From: Thiolinea disciformis DSM 14473
Lineage (GTDB): Bacteria; Pseudomonadota; Gammaproteobacteria; Thiotrichales; Thiotrichaceae
NCBI RefSeq assembly: GCF_000371925.1
Contig: NZ_AQVE01000002.1
Location: forward strand, 202,864 to 266,863
Length of the DNA: 64,000 nucleotides
Reading direction: 5' to 3'
Position numbers and translations under genes: made by a program. The notes under the pieces were generated by a model. The model made no database searches and was not told the DNA's origin. It worked only from the letters and a program-made list of their open reading frames with translations. Each line of letters begins with the position of its first letter. The first letter of the stretch is position 1. Positions 39,437-47,205 of the stretch are shown here, one piece after another.

Positions 39437-42400
39437 TCAAAAAGTGTCTAAAGGTTTTAATAAATCCAAGAGCTCGGCTTGACCAAAGGCTAAGCCAGCT
39501 TCTGTATCGTGGTAGAGTCCATCTGCTAATGCTTGTTTGCGATGTTGTAGATGCAGAATTTTTTCCTCAACCGTTTCTTCAGTGAGAAGTTTATACACGA
39601 AAACCGGCTTATCTTGCCCAATACGATAGGCGCGGTCGGTTGCTTGTTGTTCTACAGCCGGATTCCACCAAGGATCATAATGGATTACGGTATCCGCTGC
39701 GGTGAGATTCAATCCCGTGCCACCCGCTTTTAAACTAATCAAGAATACTTGCGCAGGGCCTTGTTGGAAGGCATCAATCGCTTCCTCGCGATGACGTGTT
39801 TGCCCTGTGAGTTTACTAAAGCTAATATTGTTAGCGATCAACTCGTTTTCAATTAAAGCGAGCATCGAAGTAAATTGCGAGAAGATTAAAACTTTACGTC
39901 CTTCTTCTAATAATTCATCTAACATGTCCATTAATAATTCAAGCTTGGCTGAACCATTAATTTGCTTAGTGTGTTCGAGTTTTAATAGGCGGGGATCACA
40001 GCAAACTTGACGTAATTTTAATAAAGCATCCAGAATCATAATATGGCTGCGTGCAAAACCTTTCTGGCTAATTTCTTCACGCACTTTAGCGTCCATGGCG
40101 AGTCGCACGGTTTCATATAAATCACGCTGTTCACCACTTAAGGCTACTGTACGAATGATTTCTGTTTTAGGTGGTAATTCATGGGCAACCTTTTCTTTTG
40201 TACGGCGCAGCATAAAAGGCTGCATCCGGCGGCGCAAGACCTGTTGGCGCTCGTGATCGCCTTGGCGCTCAATGGGTACGCGGAATAAACGCCCGAAACG
40301 GTCATGTGTGCCTAAGAAGCCAGGCATTAAAAAGTGGAACATCGACCACAATTCACCCAAATGATTTTCCATCGGTGTGCCGGTTAAACAAAGTCGGTGT
40401 GTTGATTGAATTTCGTAAATGACTTGGGTAGTTTTAGCCTTGGCATTTTTAATCGCTTGTGCTTCATCAAGGATTAAATAATAGAATTGCTGACCACGAT
40501 ATAAGGCTTCGTCGCGTAATATGAGTGGGTAGGTGGTTAGGACTAAATCATAATCTTTAAGTTGCTCGAAGGCCTGATGGCGTTCTGTACCATGTAAAGT
40601 GAGTACTTTTAATTCAGGCGTGAATTTTTCCGTTTCGCGTCGCCAATTACTCATTAAGCTAGTGGGTGCTATGACTAAACTCGGTAATAGGGCGCGGCTT
40701 GATTTCTTTTCGACTAATAAATGTGCCAATGCTTGTAGCGTTTTGCCCAAGCCCATGTCATCGGCTAATACGCCATTGAATTGAAATTCGCGCAGGAATT
40801 GCAACCAATTTAAACCTTCATGCTGGTAAGGGCGGAGTTCTGCCTTTAAACCTAAAGGTAGTTCAACGGTTTTAATGCCTTTGAAATCAGCTAGCTTATT
40901 AGCGAGAATTTTGAATTCTGTAGCGCCTTTCCATTGTAAACGTGGGTCGTTGAGTAATTCGCTAAGATTCGCGCCATGAAAACGGCTTAATACTAAATTG
41001 CCATCGGCATTCAGGGCTTGTTTGTCATACAATTCAATGAGGTTATCGAGTACCTGCAAAATGCGTTGCGCATCTAGTTTAATCCAGCGCTGATCTTCTA
41101 AAGGTACTAAAAGGCTACCCTGCGCTAACAATAATTCGCGTAATTCTTGCGGATTGTGTAGGTGCGCTAGCATTTCAACCAAAATCGGCAACAGGTTAAT
41201 GCGTTTGCCATCAACCAGAAAACCTAGACTCAGCTCAAACCAGTCTTGGCCTTGGGCTTGTAGTTCTGCTTCCCAATCATCAGCTTCGGTGAAGTCCAAG
41301 CTGAAACTGGGTGCTTGATCTATCTGCCAACCTGAGGTTTTTAAGTGCTCTAAGCCTTCTTCTAAAAAATGATTCCAGCGTAAGGCTCCGAGGGCGCTGT
41401 GATCAGCAGGCATAATCCATTCACTGTATTGATGGGCTAGGGCTGGCTCGAAACCAAAGCTACTTAAGCGCTCTAAGATCGTTTGTTCTTGATCTGTTTG
41501 GCGATGAATGCGATAGCGAATTTGATCTTGGCGTTTTAGATGAAGATTTTTGCTAGGGTCAGGTGCGAGTACATGCTCACCATAGTGCAGCTCAAGATGA
41601 AGATGATGTTGTGTATTGGCCTGCTCTTGGGTGCTATAGAGTTGTAAATGTGGAATCGGTTCGTCCACATCAATATCGTGGGTTTCTGGATTGAGGCGCG
41701 TATCAGGCAAAGGCATGTCGGCATCCGGCAGAATTTCCAATAGACCACGGCTTACTTGCTCAGCCTCGGCACTGGGAATGGGTGGTGCCGCCAGTAGCTT
41801 AATCATTTGTAGTGGTGTCAAGGGTTCATGGCTGAGTGGGCCACATTCACCCCGCAAGGTATCCACATAATATAAGCGCTCTAGCCAAAAGAAATCTTGC
41901 GCAGGAGGCAGGATCTGCAATTTGATATGGCTGATTTTTTTGCGTTCTTCCCAAACGATTTGGGCGTTACGTTCGGGGGCAAGTTTCAGGGCTTGAAGCT
42001 CAGGTTTTTGCCAGAAGACCCGCCCCGTTTGCAGTAATAATTTCAGCGCTAATTCGCCTAGTGCGCCTTTCAGATAAAGGCGTTGTTGGTTTTGGGTATA
42101 AGTGCTGGTATGGGGAATTACCAACTGCGCAATATCAACATCTAGCTCAGTGTAGCGAAAAGGATGATTTTTCCAGCTATACAATAAATCTTCAAATTGA
42201 ACTAAGTAGCCTTGCCCATACCCCCCACGTTTTAGGCGATTCGCTTTACGTACTTGAACGGGCACACGATTGTCACGCTTTAGGGTTTGATCCAATAAAT
42301 AGATGAGATCCATACGTCCTACCTCAGGATCATCCCCATCCTCGGACAGATGTTTTTTAGGCTCAGGCGTATTCAGATCAGCAAGCCATAGTTGCAAAGC

Positions 42401-42763
42401 ACTGGGTTCCGCAAGCTTAGGCAGGGTTGATTTGGGTGAGACTTTGATTTGTTGGCGCACGTATTGTAGTACTGTCGCCATACCATGTTTACATTGTGCA
42501 CCCACAGGACAACTACAATGACTTAAGATACGATGGTGATTTAAGTCGAGTTGAACTTCGGTATTGTATTTTGCATTGCCAAGTACGATAGACGAAAGTG
42601 CCACTTCACTAAGGCTTGGAAAGCTACTCTGTAGCTCCATCACACGCCCTGCTTCAAAGTAGTAAGTGCCCCGCTGGATAGTGGTTGCGTCAAAACTTAC
42701 TAGCACCATTTCTGGTGGAAATCCGTTGTGGCGTAAGGCCCGAATATATTCTTGTTTTAGCAT
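39437..42763 (-). CDS. SWIM zinc-finger SNF2/RapA-type helicase
   Basis: 1108 residues. SWIM finger CSCPVGAQCKHG near residues 85-96 (CxCx...CxH). A long middle region without known motifs is followed by the SNF2 ATPase: ELRPYQHEGLNWLQFL, Walker A DDMGLGKTLQ (about 669), DEAQ box ILDEAQAIKNA, LTGTPMENHLGELWSMF, then the helicase C domain KVLIFSQFTSMLALIEN and the motif V-VI region SLKAGGTGLNLTAAD...HYDPWWNPAVEQQATDRAYRIGQ in two parts. DNA-dependent translocase that could remodel protein-DNA or RNA polymerase complexes. Stand-alone gene; the cellular target is unknown. Confidence 0.9.
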   Translation of the reverse strand: MLKQEYIRALRHNGFPPEMVLVSFDATTIQRGTYYFEAGRVMELQSSFPSLSEVALSSIVLGNAKYNTEVQLDLNHHRILSHCSCPVGAQCKHGMATVLQYVRQQIKVSPKSTLPKLAEPSALQLWLADLNTPEPKKHLSEDGDDPEVGRMDLIYLLDQTLKRDNRVPVQVRKANRLKRGGYGQGYLVQFEDLLYSWKNHPFRYTELDVDIAQLVIPHTSTYTQNQQRLYLKGALGELALKLLLQTGRVFWQKPELQALKLAPERNAQIVWEERKKISHIKLQILPPAQDFFWLERLYYVDTLRGECGPLSHEPLTPLQMIKLLAAPPIPSAEAEQVSRGLLEILPDADMPLPDTRLNPETHDIDVDEPIPHLQLYSTQEQANTQHHLHLELHYGEHVLAPDPSKNLHLKRQDQIRYRIHRQTDQEQTILERLSSFGFEPALAHQYSEWIMPADHSALGALRWNHFLEEGLEHLKTSGWQIDQAPSFSLDFTEADDWEAELQAQGQDWFELSLGFLVDGKRINLLPILVEMLAHLHNPQELRELLLAQGSLLVPLEDQRWIKLDAQRILQVLDNLIELYDKQALNADGNLVLSRFHGANLSELLNDPRLQWKGATEFKILANKLADFKGIKTVELPLGLKAELRPYQHEGLNWLQFLREFQFNGVLADDMGLGKTLQALAHLLVEKKSSRALLPSLVIAPTSLMSNWRRETEKFTPELKVLTLHGTERHQAFEQLKDYDLVLTTYPLILRDEALYRGQQFYYLILDEAQAIKNAKAKTTQVIYEIQSTHRLCLTGTPMENHLGELWSMFHFLMPGFLGTHDRFGRLFRVPIERQGDHERQQVLRRRMQPFMLRRTKEKVAHELPPKTEIIRTVALSGEQRDLYETVRLAMDAKVREEISQKGFARSHIMILDALLKLRQVCCDPRLLKLEHTKQINGSAKLELLMDMLDELLEEGRKVLIFSQFTSMLALIENELIANNISFSKLTGQTRHREEAIDAFQQGPAQVFLISLKAGGTGLNLTAADTVIHYDPWWNPAVEQQATDRAYRIGQDKPVFVYKLLTEETVEEKILHLQHRKQALADGLYHDTEAGLAFGQAELLDLLKPLDTF

Positions 42764-43051
42764 ATTAGCGACGGATTGTTCTTACATAGCCCCAAAACGC
42801 ACAATGTTCCCATTCAAAGCCTGCTGACGCAAGTTTAAAGATGTTATGACGCAGACAAGGCGCAATAGGTTTTATCTAAATTGCACACCGAATAACTAGG
42901 ATCTCATTCTGAAAGATATGTCGATTTTTATGCAGAGAGATAAATTCGGGCTTGGCTCAGGCTCTGGTGCCTTTAAAAAGTGTACTTCGTGGAATCAATA
43001 AGTTGTGTCATTTCTTCGGTTTTGATATGCCAAATTAATCAATCGCTTACA
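42764..43051. other. Non-coding stretch upstream of the SNF2 gene
   Basis: About 290 bases with no credible gene. The part next to 42763 should hold the promoter of the helicase gene. Together with the remnant that follows it separates the helicase from a zone of decayed transposons. I see no tRNA or clear terminator. Confidence 0.4.
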
Positions 43052-43111
43052 CTAAATGGTAACAGAGCCTAGAGCCATAAAGTTCTGAGCCTTCTTATCA
43101 AAACGGGCAAA
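43052..43111 (-). pseudogene. Tail fragment of an IS5-type transposase
   Basis: On the minus strand this reads FARFDKKAQNFMALGSVTI and stop, resembling the C-terminal end of IS5-family transposases (RFDK, aromatic, Leu/Met, hydrophobic). No other part is seen; the 5' side is cut exactly at the IS3-like terminal repeat. Short, so the family call is tentative. Confidence 0.4.
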
Positions 43112-43138
43112 GTGTTCTGGTCAAGTGATTTAGGACAC
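43112..43138. repeat. Left terminal inverted repeat of the IS3-like element
   Basis: GTGTTCTGGTC, a variable middle, then GGACAC. Pairs with 43671-43697 with 20 of 27 positions identical. It covers the OrfB stop codon region. Confidence 0.8.
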
Positions 43139-43369
43139 ATTTTTAAGAGTCATTGGTTCAAAGGTCACGGGCGCTAAATCGCCATTAGCGGTGTGTAAGC
43201 GTTGATGGTTGTAATAACGGATATACGCTGCTAACGATGTCCGCCAGGCATAATAGACACTAAGGCTGACACCCACTACACGACAGGCTAATCGAGTGGG
43301 GTAAGCCTTCGGTAACTGCTTAATAAAACGATACTTTAGTTCATTTCTCGCGCCAAGAAGGCGCTCACC
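43130..43369 (-). pseudogene. IS3-family OrfB transposase, internally deleted
   Basis: Read in the -1 frame after the slippery heptamer, the fragment runs ELKYRFIKQLPKAYPTRLAC, RVVGVSLSVYYAWR, then directly SLAAYIRYYNHQRLHTANGD and ends LAPVTFEPMTLKNVS. The first part is the OrfB N-terminus, the last part the C-terminus following the catalytic core. Roughly 200 residues with all three DDE acidic residues are missing at about 43240. The reading frame is preserved across the deletion. Confidence 0.75.
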
Positions 43370-43619
43370 TTTTTTAGGGTCTCTTCCTCCCTCTGAAGTT
43401 GTTTCACTTCACGGCGAAACGTAACAATTCGCTATGCTCTTCTGGGTTTAATAGGCCATTCACACTACCCGTCTGCGTATACTGCTGCTTCCAACGTTGC
43501 AGATTTTTGACACTCGTGCCCACCGCTTCGGCGGCCTGCATCATGCCATAGCTTTGCTCCGTGACTAATAACACCGCTGCTTTCTTAAAGGCTTCATCAT
43601 ACTGGCGTTTCTGCTTCAT
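43336..43619 (-). pseudogene. IS3-family OrfA, frameshifted
   Basis: Starts MKQKRQYDEAFKKAAVLLV with the helix-turn-helix QAAEAVGTSVKNLQRWKQQY, standard for IS3 OrfA. It breaks at about 43412-43420 where FAVK and a stop replace the expected continuation; a one-base shift restores REVKQLQREEETLKKVSAF and LAREMN up to a stop at 43336. The slippery heptamer AAAAAAG for programmed -1 frameshifting is intact at 43369-43375 in the proper frame. Confidence 0.75.
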
Positions 43620-43670
43620 CCTAGTCTCCTAGATTTCATCAGTACTGATCATAAAACACCTCTTAACAGA

Positions 43671-43697
43671 GTGTCCGTTTTTAGTAGACCAGAACAC
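43671..43697. repeat. Right terminal inverted repeat of the IS3-like element
   Basis: On the minus strand GTGTTCTGGTCTACTAAAAA followed by CGGACAC. The outer 11 bases are identical to the left end. Confidence 0.8.
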
Positions 43698-43735
43698 CTA
43701 GTTCAGTCACTCCTTTCAAGCGATTGCCCTGGTTT

Positions 43736-44309
43736 TTATGTTAAGCCAACCTCTTTACGCACGCGGCGGTAAATTGGTTCTACGGCTAGAGATAGCTCTA
43801 CTGATTCCAACGTTAAAGTGTCGCCTGCATAATAATATTCAGCTTTCCAGTTGGTATGGCGACGATAGAGCTGCACATGTGGTGTGTCTTGCGACACAAT
43901 GAGATATTCGCGCAAACTTAGGAATAAGGGTGTAATTGGCGAGTTTTTCACCCAAGTCTGTGCGTTGAGTGGCGGGTGATAAGACTTCAACTAGCAAGAT
44001 CGCTTGCTCACGATAATAAGCATTGTCAGTATCTTTTTCACAGCTCACCATCAGATCAGGATAATACGCAAACTGTTTGTCCTGCTGTTTAATCAGTACT
44101 TTCATATCGGAAATAAACACGTGGCAAGGTGGTTCAGTTTTCGAATGTAATGCCGCAAATAATTCACCGGCAATAATATTATGTGTCGCACTTGCACCAC
44201 TCATGGCATAAATTTGCCCATCCACATACTCATGGCGTGTTGGTGCATCTTGTTCGCCTTGTAAATAATCAGCAAAAATAGTGAATTCGTATTTCAATGC
44301 GTGGGGCAT
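43736..44309 (-). pseudogene. Uma2-family (DUF820) endonuclease gene with one frameshift
   Basis: The first part starts MPHALKYEFTIFADYLQGEQ and shows the Uma2 core RHEYVDGQIYAMSGASATHN, DMKVLIKQ, YYPDLMVSCE and ILLVEVLSPATQRTDLGEKL. After LANYT the frame breaks; the expected continuation IPSLREYLIVSQDTPHVQLY is found one base out of phase and runs to 43736. Removing one T from the TT at 43918-43919 restores a single protein of about 190 residues. PD-(D/E)xK-type fold, function of the family unclear. Either a real pseudogene or a sequencing error. Confidence 0.75.
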
Positions 44310-44709
44310 GGCGCAGGTCTCCTGTTTTATTGTGATTATAGCGATTAATCATGCTGGTTTTGGGGCGTGCGGGAAATAGGCATGAAATTTCCTAATCTAT
44401 CAAAGATAATGCGATTGTCCTATAAGCTAAGTCTAATTTCTAGGCGAATCGCACTGCAATTGCTTGAAAAATTTAACAAATAAGTGCTAGCAATGCTTGA
44501 GAATTGATGTCAGAGTTGCTTCAATTTGTTGCTTAGTGTTTTGATAAAAAGGCTTATAATTTTTTAAAAATTAAGGCTGATCATAAAGATGCTTGACGTT
44601 TTATCTAAGTCCGTCGGTTAAGTATCAAAATCATTATAATTTTCGCTAATACCAAACATAGGCATGGAACTTGCTTGAGAGTTCAGGATATTAATCGGGT
44701 GGATATGAT
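44310..44709. promoter_or_regulatory. 400-base AT-rich gap ahead of the ATP-grasp operon
   Basis: No credible gene. It contains TATAAT at 44555-44560 and again at 44635-44640, and a TTGACG at 44593-44598, but no pair with ideal 16-18 base spacing. The promoter of the downstream operon should lie here. No terminator or repeat was found. Confidence 0.4.
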
Positions 44710-46176
44710 ATGAAAGAGCAATGGAGTCAATACGATCCGGGTCAGTTATATGATGAGCTAATCGCGGCACGTCAGCAGATTCGAGGCCATAGTCAAAAGC
44801 TGATTGGCTATTTGCAAGGGCTAAGTCCGGATGAGTTTCACCATCGTGTGACTGAGTCGGAAATGGTCATTCGTGAGATGGGCATTACTTTTACGGTGTA
44901 CAGTGATGCAGGCAATATTGATCGCGCTTGGCCCTTCGATCTTATTCCCCGTGTGATTGCTGGCACAGAATGGGCGCGCACTGAAGCAGGGCTAAAACAA
45001 CGAATTCGCGCACTAAATATGTTCATTCAGGACGTCTACAATGAACAGCGTGCGCTAAAAGATGGCGTAATTCCGCGCGATGTAGTGATGCAGTCCAAAG
45101 GTTATCGCGAAGCTTGTGTCGGGATGACGCCCCCGCATGGGGTTTGGGCGAATATTTGTGGCTCCGATTTAGTGCGACATAGCGATGGTGTGATGTATGT
45201 ATTAGAAGATAATCTGCGTGTACCCTCAGGCGTGGCTTATATGCTTGAAAACCGTCGTGTCATTAAGCGTGTTCTACCCGAAATTTTCAATCTCTTGCCG
45301 ATCAGCCCCGTCAGTGTTTATCCGGCTCAATTATATGAAATGCTCGCCTCTTTGCGCCCCGATTTAGAGCAGCCAACCATCGCATTATTAACACCTGGTA
45401 TTTATAACTCGGCCTATTTTGAGCACGCTTACTTAGCCCAACAAGCAGGTTTAGTGTTATTGGAGGGGGCGGATTTGGCGGTGGGTGCGGATGGTTATGT
45501 GTATATGAAAACCATTCAAGGGCCTGAACGCGTGGATGTGATTTATCGCCGTATTGATGATGATTTTATTGACCCTGAAGTATTTCGAAAAGATTCGATG
45601 TTAGGTATTCCCGGGATTATGCGGGCGTGGCGTGAGGGCAAAGTGGCGATTGCGAATGCGCCAGGTTGTGGTGTGGCAGATGATAAAGTCATTTACGCTT
45701 ATGTGCCTGATTTTATTCGCTATTATCTGGGTGAAGAACCTTCCTTGCCGAATGTGCCGACTTGGGTTTGCCGCAAACCTGATGATATGGCCTATGTACT
45801 TGAGCATTTAGCCGAATTGGTGGTGAAGCCAGCTAATGAATCCGGTGGTTATGGCATGTTGGTAGGGCCACACTCTAGTGCAGATAAAGTGGAAGAATTC
45901 CGTCAATTAATTCAAGAAAATCCTAATAATTATATTGCACAACCGACCTTGAGTTTGTCAGTCAATCCAACGATTTGTGATGGCAATATTGAACCACGCC
46001 ATTTAGATTTGCGCCCTTTTATTCTCAGTGGCAAAGATATTTATGTTACCCCAGGTGGTTTAACACGGGTAGCGATGCGTAAAGGTTCGCTAGTCGTTAA
46101 TTCATCCCAAGGTGGCGGTAGTAAGGATACGTGGATTGTCGATGACAACACATTGAATGGGGGTGTCGCTGTATGA
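44710..46176 (+). CDS. Circularly permuted type 2 ATP-grasp protein (DUF404/DUF407)
   Basis: 488 residues, usual length. Family blocks include GITFTVYSDAGNIDRAWPFD, MYVLEDNLRVPSGVAYMLEN, RVDVIYRRIDDDFIDPEVF, VKPANESGGYGMLVGP for the nucleotide loop and QPTLSLSVNPTICDG. ATP-grasp enzymes activate a carboxylate by phosphorylation and join it to an amine, so a peptide or amino-acid ligase is predicted. No product is known. Stop overlaps the next gene's ATG by four bases. Confidence 0.92.
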   Translation: MKEQWSQYDPGQLYDELIAARQQIRGHSQKLIGYLQGLSPDEFHHRVTESEMVIREMGITFTVYSDAGNIDRAWPFDLIPRVIAGTEWARTEAGLKQRIRALNMFIQDVYNEQRALKDGVIPRDVVMQSKGYREACVGMTPPHGVWANICGSDLVRHSDGVMYVLEDNLRVPSGVAYMLENRRVIKRVLPEIFNLLPISPVSVYPAQLYEMLASLRPDLEQPTIALLTPGIYNSAYFEHAYLAQQAGLVLLEGADLAVGADGYVYMKTIQGPERVDVIYRRIDDDFIDPEVFRKDSMLGIPGIMRAWREGKVAIANAPGCGVADDKVIYAYVPDFIRYYLGEEPSLPNVPTWVCRKPDDMAYVLEHLAELVVKPANESGGYGMLVGPHSSADKVEEFRQLIQENPNNYIAQPTLSLSVNPTICDGNIEPRHLDLRPFILSGKDIYVTPGGLTRVAMRKGSLVVNSSQGGGSKDTWIVDDNTLNGGVAV

Positions 46177-47168
46177 TGTTATCACGAGTTGCCGATAGAC
46201 TTTATTGGATGGCGCGTTATTTAGAGCGTACCGAAAATACAGCGCGTTTAATTAATGTACATAGCTCTTTATTGATGGATTTACCGGAAAGCATGGAGAT
46301 TGATTGGTACACCCTAATCAAGATTTTTAATGCTGAAGAAACGTTTAGTAAACATCATAAAGTCATGGATGAAATCAATGTCATGCAATTTATGATTGCA
46401 GATCGCGATAATATGTCCTCGATTATGACATCATTCTCTGGTCTTCGAGAAAATGTACGGACTTCCTTAGATTTATTACCGGATGAGGCTTGGGAGCAGG
46501 TTAATCAAACCTATATTAAATTACAGGCTAGTTTATCAACCTTAAATAGTCGACATAGCCGTCAAGCTTTATTACGCAATGTGATGTCTGGTTGCCAGCG
46601 GATTCGCGGTGTATTAGATAGTCATATGAGCCGCGACCATGCTTATGATTTCATGCAAATCGGTAAGCATATGGAACGCACCGATATGACCAGCCGTACT
46701 TTAGAAATGACCGCTTTATTATTATCAGATGCCAGAAGTGAAGCGCTGCGCCGCTATGACAGTATTGTCTGGTCAGGTTTGTTATCAGCTTTGGGTGCGC
46801 GACAAATGTATTTGCGCCATAAAAATTCGCGCATTGAAGGCAGTGAAGTAATGGATTTCTTGGTCTGCGACCGCATTTTTCCACGTTCCTTAACCTATTC
46901 TTTAGCGCATATTGATCAATATTTAGCACGCCTGCCTGAGCCAGAAGCGGTTCGTACCATCAGTATGCGCTTATTGGAGCAGTTTGAAGAACAAGATATT
47001 CGCGCGATTCCAGTCAATGAAATTGCTTCATTCATGGATAGTCTACAAGCTGAACTGACAACGCTACATAATAAAATTGGTAAGCAATGGTTTTATCCAG
47101 ACTTGGATATTTCACAATATCGTCAGGAAAAACCCGTAGGGCAAAAGCAAAGCCAAGTCCAATACTAA
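46173..47168 (+). CDS. Alpha-E domain protein (DUF403)
   Basis: 331 residues, all helical. Opens MMLSRVADRLYWMARYLERTENTAR in two blocks, the alpha-E hallmark, with repeated Glu-Arg helices such as MQIGKHMERTDMTSRTLEM and the segment FLVCDRIFPRSLTYSLAHID. No catalytic residues are known. It always accompanies the ATP-grasp protein and may act as partner or substrate adaptor. Its start overlaps the upstream gene (ATGA), giving coupled translation; the transglutaminase follows 37 bases later. Confidence 0.92.
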   Translation: MMLSRVADRLYWMARYLERTENTARLINVHSSLLMDLPESMEIDWYTLIKIFNAEETFSKHHKVMDEINVMQFMIADRDNMSSIMTSFSGLRENVRTSLDLLPDEAWEQVNQTYIKLQASLSTLNSRHSRQALLRNVMSGCQRIRGVLDSHMSRDHAYDFMQIGKHMERTDMTSRTLEMTALLLSDARSEALRRYDSIVWSGLLSALGARQMYLRHKNSRIEGSEVMDFLVCDRIFPRSLTYSLAHIDQYLARLPEPEAVRTISMRLLEQFEEQDIRAIPVNEIASFMDSLQAELTTLHNKIGKQWFYPDLDISQYRQEKPVGQKQSQVQY

Positions 47169-47205
47169 TTTTATTTGCTATTTCTAGCGAGAGGCTGCTA
47201 ACTAC

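Larger units (their letters stand above)
43112..43697 (-). mobile_element. Decayed 586-bp IS3-family insertion sequence
   Basis: Bounded by inverted repeats of 27 bases: 43112-43138 and 43671-43697, sharing GTGTTCTGGTC at the outer end and GGACAC at the inner end. Inside, on the minus strand, are a frameshifted OrfA and an OrfB reduced to its two ends. Complete IS3-family elements are about twice this length. No target duplication is visible: flanks are GGCAAA on the left and CTAG on the right. It cannot transpose by itself but could be moved in trans if a matching transposase exists. Confidence 0.8.

Noticed and set aside
42764..44709. Possible CRISPR or toxin-antitoxin locus in the gene-poor zone
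   Set aside because: No regularly spaced repeats and no small paired genes; the content is transposon remnants and a broken Uma2 gene.
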